Positions 43,634 to 52,517 of a DNA stretch of 64,000 bases are shown here, piece after piece (position 1 is the stretch's first letter; each line of letters opens with the position of its first letter). The notes beneath the pieces were generated by a model that saw only the letters and a list, made by a program, of their open reading frames with translations, searched no databases and was not told the DNA's origin. Source of the stretch: Bacillus mycoides (GTDB lineage Bacteria > Bacillota > Bacilli > Bacillales > Bacillaceae_G). The stretch is from contig NZ_LXLV01000045.1 of the NCBI RefSeq assembly GCF_001757995.1, positions 62,001-126,000 on the forward strand, given 5' to 3'. The position numbers were made by a program, and so were the translations under genes.

Positions 43634-44401
43634 TTAAAATACACTACTCAAAATACTTCTCCTTCGCGCTAAACTTCCCATTACACACTTCTCTCCACTA
43701 AAATTCTCTAACTTTTCGCTACACCAATTCCTCAAAATCCCCTTCACATAAGCAAAGGTTCGCTTATTATTTTCACACGCAATTTTAAGTGCATCTAATA
43801 CTGTCTCTCCTGGAACCCTTTGTATCCAATCTTTCAATTCCTTCACAATATATGGAGATAGACTGCTAATATTTTGTTCGTAAAACTTATAAACTTCACT
43901 ATGCAAAGTAGTCTCTTCTACCGTTTCTACCACTTCCACATCTTCTTCAATAACTGCTTCTGAACTACTACTCTCTTCTGGTGGCATACCAAAATGCTGC
44001 AACAATAATGGGATCTTATGTTCTTCTTCCAGACATTTACGTAAAAACATATGTATAAACTCTTTGTTCTTCACAGTCTTTAACTCACGTAACACGCACT
44101 TTTCTACATTCGTATTTAAAATAGGATTATAGTGTAACCAATTTATAATGAATAACTCTTTCGTTTCTGCATCATATAAAATCTTCCCGTATTCCACAAA
44201 CCGGTTCAATAACTTCTCAACAGTCTCCATACTGTAACCAGTTTCAAGCTCTGCTAAACGCTTTGGCAATATGTAAATACCACATTGCTTCGTTTTCGTA
44301 CCAGTTAACAAATATATGTAAAAATAACGCTCCTCTGGCGTTAAATCTAATATGAATTCATCTTGCCAAAAGTTCACCTGTACATTACGGTATACCGCCA
44401 T
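43634..44401 (-). CDS. DnaD-domain replication-initiation-like protein
   Basis: 255 residues. The N-terminus MAVYRNVQVNFWQDEFILDL with TPEERYFYIYLLT is a winged-helix domain seen in phage-type DnaD/DnaB-like proteins. The C-terminal DnaD domain reads FYEQNISSLSPYIVKELKDW, then ALKIACENNKRTFAYVKGIL and RNW. The acidic linker (EVIEEDVEVVETVEE) is typical. The tail after RNW lacks the usual GIxT motif. It could help load helicase on DNA; possibly phage-derived. Confidence 0.8.
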   Translation of the reverse strand: MAVYRNVQVNFWQDEFILDLTPEERYFYIYLLTGTKTKQCGIYILPKRLAELETGYSMETVEKLLNRFVEYGKILYDAETKELFIINWLHYNPILNTNVEKCVLRELKTVKNKEFIHMFLRKCLEEEHKIPLLLQHFGMPPEESSSSEAVIEEDVEVVETVEETTLHSEVYKFYEQNISSLSPYIVKELKDWIQRVPGETVLDALKIACENNKRTFAYVKGILRNWCSEKLENFSGEKCVMGSLARRRSILSSVF

Positions 44402-44842
44402 ATGTTTCCCTCCCGCTACTTACTAGTACAAGGAAAAAATTCACTCCTTCAATATAAATATAGGAATGCGGGAATGGTTTTGGCATTTGAAATTCAATTT
44501 TTTTTACTACTACTACGATTTTATTTTTTCGCGCTTTTTTTGTTCTTGTAGTTGTTTTTGTTTTGTTTTTTCTTAGTGATTTATTACTTGGTAGGTGCTT
44601 ATGAGGGGCTTGGAAGGGGCTTATATAGTGTTTTCATTCCCCTCTTATCTAATATCTAATTACAAATGTCTCCAACAATCTTCATACATAGCAGACAACC
44701 ATTATGATTCACCTGCTTATATTTACCCGGAAACAAAAAGCACTTGTTGCCTTCGTAGACAATTCAGTGCTTTAGGGTTGAAAGTTTATAAATAAAAGTG
44801 TCTATAATCGACATAGTTGATTGAAATACAATTCTGTTACAT
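44402..44842. other. Intergenic region with a short hairpin repeat
   Basis: About 440 bp without a convincing gene. Holds the promoter of the DnaD-type gene on the left, T-rich sequence around 44500-44580, and a copy of the GCACTTGTTGCC hairpin repeat at 44737-44774. Confidence 0.5.
44737..44774. repeat. GCACTTGTTGCC hairpin repeat, copy 1
   Basis: AAAGCACTTGTTGCCTTCGT then AGACAATTCAGTGCTTT, a stem-loop with paired ends. Related copies at 50917-50957 and 51784-51822. Confidence 0.6.
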
Positions 44843-45424
44843 TTATTTTAGTAACGATAATATGATAGATACCGAATTATCTATAACTGAACGTTCTGGA
44901 CTAGATTTCATTAACACTGTTAATCCAATTAATGAAGTGACTAGCGTTTGTGCCAATGCTTTAGCATTCACATCACTTTGCAGTTCTCCAGACTGAATAC
45001 CTTTGGCGATTAATTCTTGAAATATAACTGAAAGATACATTTGATGTTCTCTAGTCAACACTTCAAATTTTTCATTATGAGGAGCAAGTTCCACCATTGT
45101 GTTAATACAAAAACAGCCTTTATTTGATTCTTTTTTATATTCCTCTTCCACCATATTTTCAAAAAATGTACGAATGGCCTCTTTTACAGATTGTTCTTTT
45201 TGAAGTTTTGTTCGAATGCTAGCTGCGTGTATATTCGTGTATCTCCGTAATGCAGCTTCAAACAGCCCTTCTTTATCACCAAATGCCGCATATAAACTCG
45301 GTCTTTGTATTTCCATTTTAGCAGTTAGATCACTTAATGAAGTAGTAGCGTATCCTTTCTCCCAAAAAAGTTGCATAGCAGCATCCAAAGCTTTTTCTTC
45401 ATCAAATTCGCGTAGTCGAGCCAT
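44843..45424 (-). CDS. TetR family transcriptional regulator
   Basis: 193 residues. HTH in ALDAAMQLFWEKGYATTSLS with LTAKMEIQRPSLYAAFGDKEGLF, and a C-terminal ligand domain with CFCINTMVELAPHN, as in the YxaF/AcrR-like branch. Divergent from an MFS exporter; it probably represses both genes via the dyad at 45603-45614. Confidence 0.88.
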   Translation of the reverse strand: MARLREFDEEKALDAAMQLFWEKGYATTSLSDLTAKMEIQRPSLYAAFGDKEGLFEAALRRYTNIHAASIRTKLQKEQSVKEAIRTFFENMVEEEYKKESNKGCFCINTMVELAPHNEKFEVLTREHQMYLSVIFQELIAKGIQSGELQSDVNAKALAQTLVTSLIGLTVLMKSSPERSVIDNSVSIILSLLK

Positions 45425-45555
45425 TTAACCTCTCCTCTTTCTTCAACTGTTTTCTAAATTATAAATCACGATTTTATGTACTAATCAGTATGTTATATAT
45501 CGTATTAAATTATGAATGATATGTCAAAATAAACTGAAATCACCTTACAATTCAC

Positions 45556-45585
45556 TTGACATATTAACTTATCCCTGATTATATT
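45556..45585 (+). promoter_or_regulatory. Sigma-A promoter of the 45646 MFS gene
   Basis: TTGACA at 45556-45561, 18-bp spacer, TATATT at 45580-45585. Confidence 0.65.
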
Positions 45586-45602
45586 TTACTTAAGAAATAA
45601 CA

Positions 45603-45614
45603 TACCGTTCGGTA
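45603..45614. promoter_or_regulatory. Probable TetR operator
   Basis: TACCGTTCGGTA dyad (TACCG / CGGTA arms) just downstream of the expected start of transcription. A second weaker dyad TACTAATCAGTA lies at 45479-45490, nearer the regulator gene. Confidence 0.55.
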
Positions 45615-45645
45615 CATTATTTTAAAAATAAAAGGAGATGATATT

Positions 45646-46890
45646 ATGGATGTTAAAGAAACAACAACTACTCTTACTCAGAATAATGATCCGTTCCAAT
45701 TACCTATCAATACAATCATGCCCCGCTATATAACTCTATTATTTTCAATAGCTTGTGGTATGACTGTGGCGAATATATACTTCGCTCATCCTCTACTTGA
45801 TTCTTTATCAAACGAGTTTAAGATCAACCATTCAACTATTGGTGTCGTTATTACGATTACTCAAGTTTGTTATGCACTCGGATTACTTTTATTAGTTCCA
45901 CTTGGTGACTTATTAAACCAAAAAAGACTTATTATTGTTCAAATGCTTTTATCCGTTTTCGCTTTAATTGTGGTCGGAGTCGCTCCTTCAAGTACCGTAC
46001 TTTTTATAGGTATGGCCTTAGTCGGAATTCTTGCGACTGTTACGCAGACACTCGTCGCATACGCATCCATTTTAGCTAACCCAAAAGACCGTGGGCGAAT
46101 AGTAGGTTTCGTTACAAGTGGTGTCGTAATAGGAATTCTACTTGCACGTACATTTGCCGGAACATTAACAGATCTAGCGGGATGGCGTTCCGTTTATCTT
46201 ACCTCTGCTGTACTTATGCTCTTCGTAATCGGTTTGTTATATCGTAATTTACCTAATCTTGAACATAAAAAAACAGCTATGACCTATCGTAAATTATTAC
46301 GTTCTGTTCTCTTATTATTTGTAGAAGAAAAGATCTTACGTATTCGCGGAATATTAGCATTGCTTATTTTTACTTCCTTCAGTATTTTATGGACTTCATT
46401 AGTTTTACCTCTAAGTGCCGCACCATATAATCTATCACATACAGCTATCGGAGCATTTGGTCTTGCTGGAGTTGCTGGTGCATTAGCTGCCACTAAGGCC
46501 GGACAACTCGCTGATCGCGGATTGGGAGAAAGAACTACTGGCATAGCCTTATCCTTATTATTACTTTCATGGCTCCTCATTAAATTAATGAACCATTCTC
46601 TATTCCTACTAGTTACCGGTGTTATCCTTTTAGATTTAGCTGTGCAAGCTGTACATGTCACGAACCAAAGTATACTTTTCACAGTGCGTCCTGAAGCGAG
46701 AAGTCGGCTCACTGCTAGTTATATGGTTTTCTATTCTATCGGCAGTGCTACAGGTGCAATTCTTTCCACAAACATTTATGCAAGCTACGGATGGAATGGA
46801 GTTTGTATATTAGGTGCATCCGTTAGTGCTTGCGCTCTTTTATTTTGGGTAATAACCTTACGGCGATCATCACAACTAAAAGAAGAATAA
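45646..46890 (+). CDS. MFS transporter
   Basis: 414 residues, twelve spans. ANIYFAHPLLDSLSNEF after the first span and LGDLLNQKRLI between spans 2 and 3 are typical of MFS exporters of the YnfM/arabinose-efflux type. Paired with a divergent TetR repressor, so likely an efflux pump; substrate unknown. The start follows AAAGGAGATG. Confidence 0.87.
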   Translation: MDVKETTTTLTQNNDPFQLPINTIMPRYITLLFSIACGMTVANIYFAHPLLDSLSNEFKINHSTIGVVITITQVCYALGLLLLVPLGDLLNQKRLIIVQMLLSVFALIVVGVAPSSTVLFIGMALVGILATVTQTLVAYASILANPKDRGRIVGFVTSGVVIGILLARTFAGTLTDLAGWRSVYLTSAVLMLFVIGLLYRNLPNLEHKKTAMTYRKLLRSVLLLFVEEKILRIRGILALLIFTSFSILWTSLVLPLSAAPYNLSHTAIGAFGLAGVAGALAATKAGQLADRGLGERTTGIALSLLLLSWLLIKLMNHSLFLLVTGVILLDLAVQAVHVTNQSILFTVRPEARSRLTASYMVFYSIGSATGAILSTNIYASYGWNGVCILGASVSACALLFWVITLRRSSQLKEE

Positions 46891-46959
46891 TTCATTTGTG
46901 TATTTTTTAATACGTGTTTTTCTACAAGACTATAGAATAGCATTTACTTTTCAAAATAA

Positions 46960-46994
46960 ATCAACGGCATTTTCATATTAAAAATGCCGTTGAT
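46960..46994. terminator. Bidirectional terminator after the MFS gene
   Basis: ATCAACGGCATTTT / AAAATGCCGTTGAT perfect 14-bp stem. Confidence 0.8.
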
Positions 46995-47061
46995 TCCAAA
47001 CTTTTATGTATGCGATTCGCCATTTCATGATAATAGATCATATACTAGCGAAATACATCTA

Positions 47062-47520
47062 TTACAAATTACCTTTAACTTGTCCAACAATCTCATTTAT
47101 CGTATTTCGATCAAACTTATCACTAATTTCGTATGGCTTACGATCTCCTACTAATTGTACCCCTACGATGTCTTTGCGGTCCTTACCATATTGCACTTCA
47201 ATAATAGATCCGCGCTCTATTTGTTTCCAAATGTAACCTGCTTCATCTTTATTATCTAAAATAATACAGTCCTCAATATTTTCATCAATCCCAATTAACT
47301 TGTTATCATCCATATACCCAACCTCGTATTGTAGACGTTCTTTCTCTTTGCCGCTTACTAATATACCTTTGCTACCATATGAGTAATCCGTATAATCCTT
47401 TTTCTCCGCTTGTACCGCTTTCGGCTCTTTTGCTTCAGTTTTTTCAGCAGTTACACACCCCGCAATAAGACCGATTGGCATAACCGCCGTTAATACTACT
47501 CTAGTAAATTTCTTTATCAT
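47062..47520 (-). CDS. Putative lipoprotein of unknown function
   Basis: 152 residues. Signal peptide with lipobox LIAGC (Cys at about residue 22), a charged linker, then a globular part (GILVSGKEKERLQYEVGYMD, IKQIERGSIIEVQYGKDRKD-like strands). No family recognised. The start follows GAGGTTGG. Confidence 0.7.
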   Translation of the reverse strand: MIKKFTRVVLTAVMPIGLIAGCVTAEKTEAKEPKAVQAEKKDYTDYSYGSKGILVSGKEKERLQYEVGYMDDNKLIGIDENIEDCIILDNKDEAGYIWKQIERGSIIEVQYGKDRKDIVGVQLVGDRKPYEISDKFDRNTINEIVGQVKGNL

Positions 47521-47704
47521 TTGTAACCAACCTCACATACTTATTTGTATTAAATGATAACTCATTAAATAAATACAAGTTCTTTCCATCCTAATCTTGA
47601 ACTTTATATGCTAACTGATTGTTTGGGATTATATTTTCTAAACGTTTATTAAGGTGTAAATAAATTCCGACAGCTTCCTTACCTTATTTGTGACCTTCTC
47701 ACAA

Positions 47705-48079
47705 CTATAGATAGCTTGTAGCAGTTACAAAATCAAAGCCTTCAAAATAACTAACCGAATTATCATACTGAAAATTATAAATTAAAACGATAGAATTATA
47801 GGATTTCTTTAATTTAACTTCTTCCTTAATTCTAGAAATTATTTTATCATCATATGAACATCCCGCTAATAACACAGAGATATCATCACTCGCTTCTTCT
47901 AACACTTCCTTTTCAATAAAGTCCTCATCTACATCAATCATATCAATATTAAAATCAATAAAAAACCTTGCTGCTATAGAGTCTCCTTCTTCATCATACG
48001 TAACATCCATATATGTATCTAACTGATCTTGCGTTTTCATATTACCTAACCAAATTGAAACCATTCCATGTACTTCCAT
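47705..48079 (-). CDS. Immunity protein, Imm22-like
   Basis: 124 residues with VSIWLGN and YDEEGDSI near the N-terminus, then FFIDFNIDMIDVDEDF. This is the pattern of the Imm22 family found beside polymorphic toxins. ATG at 48079 behind GGAGG is preferred over the TTG one codon earlier. No toxin with an obvious match is adjacent; it sits in the immunity-gene array downstream of the LXG-type operon. Confidence 0.72.
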   Translation of the reverse strand: MEVHGMVSIWLGNMKTQDQLDTYMDVTYDEEGDSIAARFFIDFNIDMIDVDEDFIEKEVLEEASDDISVLLAGCSYDDKIISRIKEEVKLKKSYNSIVLIYNFQYDNSVSYFEGFDFVTATSYL

Positions 48080-48105
48080 CAATGGTGTCCTCCATTATTA
48101 AAATA

Positions 48106-48615
48106 TTATACTTTCTCATTCAACTTACGCTTTAAATAATCGGCAATTTTCATTTCTCCTCTTTCAACAGCAAATGTATAAGCATCCATATCTTTCATAT
48201 TATTACCGGAGTATTTTATCGTTATATCTATACCATTCATAACTAGCAATTTAACAATTTCAAAATGACCACTATATATTGCAGCAAACAGAGGATTTCG
48301 ATCCGGCTCACTAGTATCCATTTCAACTTGATGTTTAATGAGGTACTCTGCAATATGTAAATATCCTTTTGTAGCCGCTCTTTCAAGGGCATTTGTAGAA
48401 AAAGTCCCACCCTTTGCATGAATATTGATCCCTAAATTGATTAAGTACTCTATCATTTCTAACTGTCCATGCGCTGTCGCTACATGTAACCACGTACCAA
48501 ATGGCATCACATATTCCAACATCTTCGGCTCTCTCTCAAGTAAATCTCTTAACGTGTTTAATTGACCACTCTTTATAGACTCTCTAATTCTTTTCGCAAT
48601 TTGAATCTTATCCAT
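48106..48615 (-). CDS. Ankyrin repeat protein
   Basis: 169 residues with about four ankyrin repeats: TWLHVATAHGQLEMIEYLIN, NALERAATKGYLHIAEYLIK, NPLFAAIYSGHFEIVKLLVM, AYTFAVERGEMKIADYLKR. No other domain. Its position 26 bp before the Imm22-like gene suggests an immunity role. The start follows AAAGGAGA. Confidence 0.85.
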   Translation of the reverse strand: MDKIQIAKRIRESIKSGQLNTLRDLLEREPKMLEYVMPFGTWLHVATAHGQLEMIEYLINLGINIHAKGGTFSTNALERAATKGYLHIAEYLIKHQVEMDTSEPDRNPLFAAIYSGHFEIVKLLVMNGIDITIKYSGNNMKDMDAYTFAVERGEMKIADYLKRKLNEKV

Positions 48616-48718
48616 TGTATTTCTCCTTTAATTCTTATCTTGTAGAATTAACTCTATAACTTATCAACTACTTTAAAACTCGTGATTTTTATAAAAACCA
48701 TTTCTTCTTTCTATTCAG

Positions 48719-49208
48719 TTAAATAGGATTATTCGGAAATTCATTATCATACTTATTAATTAGCGCTTTAGCATTTTCATCAATTGGTACTTCGCCTAAG
48801 TATTTATGTTTCCAAATAATCATTTGATTACTAAAACTATATTCTGTATCGAACCAATTTGTATAATCAAAATGCATGTTAAATTTCCCACTATGTTCAA
48901 GAGACATCGTAAAGGAGTACCAAAGTTTTTTGCTGATTATCTTTGAAAACATTTCTTAATTCCTTACTCAATTTATATAAAGAGTCTTCTTTCCTTTCAA
49001 ATTCCTCTTCATCAACTTCGTATTTAAAAGGAATTCCCACACTATATTTATATTTTTCTTTACTTCTGAGGTTGTTATAGAAAAAGTATGTTCCCCCTCC
49101 AGTTTCTGATATTTGAGCATAAAAATAAAATTTCTCCCACTCTTCTGGAATCATTTCATTAACCGTTTCCGCTACCTCTCTATATAACCTATTCAGCTCT
49201 TTTTCCAA
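48719..49208 (-). pseudogene. yezG-type immunity gene (DUF600) broken by a one-base frameshift
   Basis: The frame from TTG at 49208 (behind GGGGG) reads LYREVAETVNEMIPEEWEKF and later RNVFKDNQQKT, then fails. The other frame continues WYSFTMSLEHSGKFNMHFDY, then WFDTEYSFSNQMIIWKHKYLG to 48719. This matches the YezG/DUF600 family over its whole length. The 490-nt span is one base too long. The extra base lies in CAGCAAAAAACTTTGG. In B. subtilis YezG neutralises the LXG toxin YeeF. Confidence 0.8.
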
Positions 49209-49448
49209 TTAAATTCCCCCTATGTAATTTTTCCCGTCCAGTTTTTCTATATTATACCATTCTCCCGATTAGCTCTGGCTTCATTTCATTCAAAAATCAG
49301 ACCGAATGTCGAGAAACTATAGAAAGTAAACATGCCTCTTGAATACAATTATTATTAAATTTGAGAAGTATGGAAGACTTAATACAAAATACAAACTAGA
49401 TGATTACAATTAAAATTGTCTTTATATTAAGGAAGGAAGTGCACAGCT

Positions 49449-50161
49449 ATGGATTTTAAAACAGTTATGTAAGAGCTTGAAGCCCTCGGTAAAGAACGAA
49501 CGAAAAAAATATACATATCTAATGGTGCGCACGAGCCAGTTTTCGGCGTAGCTACGGGCGCTCTGAAACCAATCGCTAAGAAAATAAAATTAAATCAAAT
49601 CAAGAGTTAGCTGAGGAACTTTATTCCACAGGTAACTACGATGCTATGTACTTTGCAGGGATTATTGCCGATCCAAAAGCTATGAGCGAGTCTGATTTTG
49701 ATCGCTGGATGGACGGGGCGTATTTTTATATGCTATCTGATTATGTAGTAGCATTAACTTTATCGGAGTCAGATATTGCACAAGACGTTGCTGATAAATG
49801 AATTGCAAGTGGAGACGAGCTTAAAATGTCTGCAGGCTGGAGTTGCTACTGTTGGCTTTTAGGAAATCGCAAAGACAATGAATTTTCCGAAAGCAAAATT
49901 TCCGATATGCTTGAAATGGTGAAAAATACAATTCATGATTCGCCAGAACGAACAAAATCCGCTATGAATAATTTCCTAAACACCGTGGCAATTTCATATG
50001 AACCACTACATGAAAAAGCAGTCGAGACTGCAAAAGAAGTTGGTATAGTTGAAGTAAAACGTGATAATAAAAAAAGCAGCTTGTTAAATGCTTCCGAAAG
50101 CATTCAGAAAGAAGTTGATAGAGGAAGACTTGGTTTCAAACGTAAATATGTAAGGTGTTAA
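49449..50161 (+). pseudogene. Decayed DNA alkylation repair (AlkD-like HEAT) gene
   Basis: Starts MDFKTVM at 49449 behind AAGGAAGGAAG, but TAA follows at 49470. Near 49598 a 5-bp tandem duplication (AATCA) shifts the frame. TGA at 49799 replaces a Trp codon. Recognisable segments include ALKPIAKKIK, YDAMYFAGIIADPKAMSESD, SAGWSCYCWLLGNRKDNEFS and SIQKEVDRGRLGFKRKYVRC at the end. Family: DNA alkylation repair enzyme-like proteins. Non-functional. Confidence 0.8.
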
Positions 50162-50168
50162 AAGTATG

Positions 50169-50205
50169 AAGGTGTCAATCTAAGTGAGATTGACACCTTT
50201 TTTTA
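50169..50205 (+). terminator. Strong terminator after the AlkD-like pseudogene
   Basis: AAGGTGTCAATCT / AGATTGACACCTT perfect 13-bp stem followed by TTTTTT. Confidence 0.9.
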
Positions 50206-50263
50206 TGAACATCACTAGATTAATGAGACTCAAAGTTAAAGGGAACCAATCATTCATTTCCCT

Positions 50264-50599
50264 CTATACATCTAAAACTTCTTCTTTCAATTTATATACT
50301 CTATCTCTTTTCTCATCATTTTTGATAAAAATAAGCTTTCCTTCTTTAACAAAACCTTCTAATATTAAGCATACTTGCCCATATGCTTTCGGCTTATTCG
50401 TAGTGAATCTTTCATCGGGTATTTTACCAGATCGTATCAATCGTTCGCATAGCTCAAGTGCACTTATTTCTTCAGAATCAATTAATTCCAAAATATCTTT
50501 TTGTAATGGCGATAAAGGAGCTGGTATCTTAGATACCTCAGCTACCTCCACCTTTTCTTTTTCTTCTTCAAATAAATCTTCAAATGAAATTTGATTCAT
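50264..50599 (-). CDS. Small protein with a likely winged-helix domain, unknown function
   Basis: 111 residues. The acidic N-terminus FEDLFEEEKEKVEVAEVS is followed by LSPLQKDILELIDSEEISAL and CERLIRSGKIPDERFTTN, then a wing-like VKEGKLIFIKNDEKRDRVYK. No precise family. The start at 50599 follows GAAAGGAAAAG. Coding-looking and isolated. Confidence 0.6.
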   Translation of the reverse strand: MNQISFEDLFEEEKEKVEVAEVSKIPAPLSPLQKDILELIDSEEISALELCERLIRSGKIPDERFTTNKPKAYGQVCLILEGFVKEGKLIFIKNDEKRDRVYKLKEEVLDV

Positions 50600-50916
50600 T
50601 ACATCTTTTCCTTTCTCACAATTGATTTATATAACATGAACTGAATCCTATATGTACTGGAACTTTAAATATTATTTATTGTTATGTAGTACTTACCTTA
50701 TTACATGAATTTCAAACTCATGTCCGTAATTCCATATAGTATGTTTCAATTATACCAAATATACGTTCTGTCTTCTATTGTAGAATTCGTTATAATAGAA
50801 ATGAAAATAATAGTGAACATTTCCCTCCTTGTTAGTTGTATACACTATGTGAAAAAACAAAAAAAGTTTACATAATAAAATTATAGTGCTCTGTTAAATT
50901 TCTACGCTAAAACGCA

Positions 50917-50957
50917 AAAACGCACTTGTTGCCTTTCATAGACAATCAAGTGCTTTA
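50917..50957. repeat. GCACTTGTTGCC hairpin repeat, copy 2
   Basis: CGCACTTGTTGCCTTTCATA then GACAATCAAGTGCTTTAAG. The following 45 bases (TTCATATGTTTTTAAGTAGC, ATAAATTTGTA) also match copy 3. Confidence 0.65.
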
Positions 50958-51158
50958 AGTTCATATGTTTTTAAGTAGCATAAATTTGTAAGTTTTGTAG
51001 TAACAGTTTGACACCTTTTATATATCGTGACAAACAATACGTTAAAACTTACGAGTTCGTTAGTTTTATGTCCATTCCATGTGTTTATATTCATCGCCAT
51101 GTAAAATGTCATCTCGCCTAAGCTCGTACTTCGTTTTCTATTCTATCATTGCACACAG

Positions 51159-51189
51159 TACTCCATGATGGTACAACCATCATGGAGTA
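51159..51189. terminator. Perfect hairpin, possible terminator for the SUKH gene
   Basis: 13-bp perfect stem with TACAA loop. The flanks are only moderately T-rich (TCTATTTTC on plus). Confidence 0.5.
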
Positions 51190-51263
51190 TCTATTTTCAA
51201 ACACCCTATTATTTTTTCTATCCACTTCACATAAACTTTATTTTTCATTCATCATTATATTTT

Positions 51264-51755
51264 TTAATCGTGTAATTTACTTAAAAAATCAGTAAATGTA
51301 TCTGCAATGTAAAATACATTTTCTCTTGCCAGTTCTTCTACTTGTGCTTCTGTTAAACCTTCTTGACGCATTAACATTTCTTTTTCGCCATCATTCTCAT
51401 GTTCCCAAAATACCATAACAGGGTTATTTTTGTCATTTTTATAGTCAAAACATATTAAATTTCCTGCTGGGTCAAAAGCAAAAGGAACTAACTCTTTAGG
51501 TATAGTAAGGGCATAAGTACGATATACTTTAACAATATATTCGCTACTATCCGTATCATAAGAGAGCAATGTCCCAAACACTCTTGTTACTCCATCCACC
51601 TCAAACTTATATGGTAATACCGCTGAACCATTATTAGTAGTAGCACACTCTACATAATCACTTGGAAATATAAAATCCATCTGCTTACCCACTTCATATA
51701 TATATTCTGCTGAAACCGGCTCATCTGGTACTGGCCATGTTAAATCTTTTCTCAT
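51264..51755 (-). CDS. SMI1/KNR4 family (SUKH-1) immunity-type protein
   Basis: 163 residues. SUKH signature: IFPSDYVECATTNNGSAVLP, FGTLLSYD, LVPFAFDPAGNLICFDYKND, then PVMVFWEHEND. SUKH proteins protect against nuclease-type polymorphic toxins. Located downstream of the LXG/WXG-type toxin operon, after the Syd-like gene. A hairpin repeat copy lies just upstream. Confidence 0.87.
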   Translation of the reverse strand: MRKDLTWPVPDEPVSAEYIYEVGKQMDFIFPSDYVECATTNNGSAVLPYKFEVDGVTRVFGTLLSYDTDSSEYIVKVYRTYALTIPKELVPFAFDPAGNLICFDYKNDKNNPVMVFWEHENDGEKEMLMRQEGLTEAQVEELARENVFYIADTFTDFLSKLHD

Positions 51756-51783
51756 CTAATTACGGCCTCCCCATACGATTAAA

Positions 51784-51822
51784 AAAGCACTCGTTGCCTT
51801 TAGTAAACAATCAAGTGCTTTA
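51784..51822. repeat. GCACTTGTTGCC hairpin repeat, copy 3
   Basis: AAAGCACTCGTTGCCTTTAG then TAAACAATCAAGTGCTTT. Followed by TTCATATGTTTTTTTAGTAG as in copy 2. Confidence 0.65.
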
Positions 51823-51972
51823 AGTTCATATGTTTTTTTAGTAGCATAAATTTTGTAGGTCTTAGCTTGATTTTATATTACATCTTTCTATAAAAAACTG
51901 CAGTCCAATTGTATCTAACACTCGGGCTACACTTCATATCAGACATTTTTTCATATAAATGTTCTTAGTATA

Positions 51973-52488
51973 TTATTTTTGTAACTTTAAACTAGCAATT
52001 AACTCATCTAAACTATCCGAAATCTCTTCAAACGAACCTCGTTCAAAATCCTCCAATTCAACCTTACCACTTACATTATCTAAAACAACTATCAAACCGT
52101 TCCCCTCTACACCTATTGGAGTCTTATCAACCTTATTATGATTGTTTTTATACCCTTCTAAATTACTTTCGAAGGAATCCAATTCAATATTTGGTAATAC
52201 AGGTTCTAGCCTAATATAATGATTACCAATAAATCCATCTAAATCAGCAAACCAATAAGAATTAAAATAATCATCAATTGAAGTGTGCAGTTTAATTTCA
52301 AATCTTTCCTCAATCTTCGTTAAATCATTCTTATTATTTTTTTCAATAGGTTTCCATGAAATTTCTTCTTCATCATCCATTTCACCCTGATATATAAATG
52401 AATCAACTTCTTCGTTATATGGCGTTTTAAATAAAAAATCTAACCCTTTATCAAAATATTCTTTTCTTAAATTAAAATATTTGCTCAT
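51973..52488 (-). CDS. Syd-like (SUKH-2) immunity protein
   Basis: 171 residues starting MSKYFNLRKEYFDKGLDFLF. Syd-type pattern: LHTSIDDYFNSYWFADLDGF, IGNHYIRLEPVLPN, GLIVVLDNVSGKVELEDFE. Placed directly behind the toxin gene, so this is the best candidate for its cognate immunity protein. The open frame reaches 52515, but ATG at 52488 has AAGGA five bases upstream; 52500 is an alternative. Confidence 0.75.
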   Translation of the reverse strand: MSKYFNLRKEYFDKGLDFLFKTPYNEEVDSFIYQGEMDDEEEISWKPIEKNNKNDLTKIEERFEIKLHTSIDDYFNSYWFADLDGFIGNHYIRLEPVLPNIELDSFESNLEGYKNNHNKVDKTPIGVEGNGLIVVLDNVSGKVELEDFERGSFEEISDSLDELIASLKLQK

Positions 52489-52517
52489 AGCATCCTTCAT
52501 TACCAAAATAATCACCC

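Larger units (their letters stand above)
50600..51263. other. Long intergenic region with repeat and hairpin
   Basis: About 660 bp without a gene I can support. It contains the hairpin repeat copy 2 (50917-50957, similarity continuing to about 51000). It also has a perfect 13-bp stem TACTCCATGATGG / CCATCATGGAGTA (51159-51189) that may terminate transcription. Confidence 0.5.
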
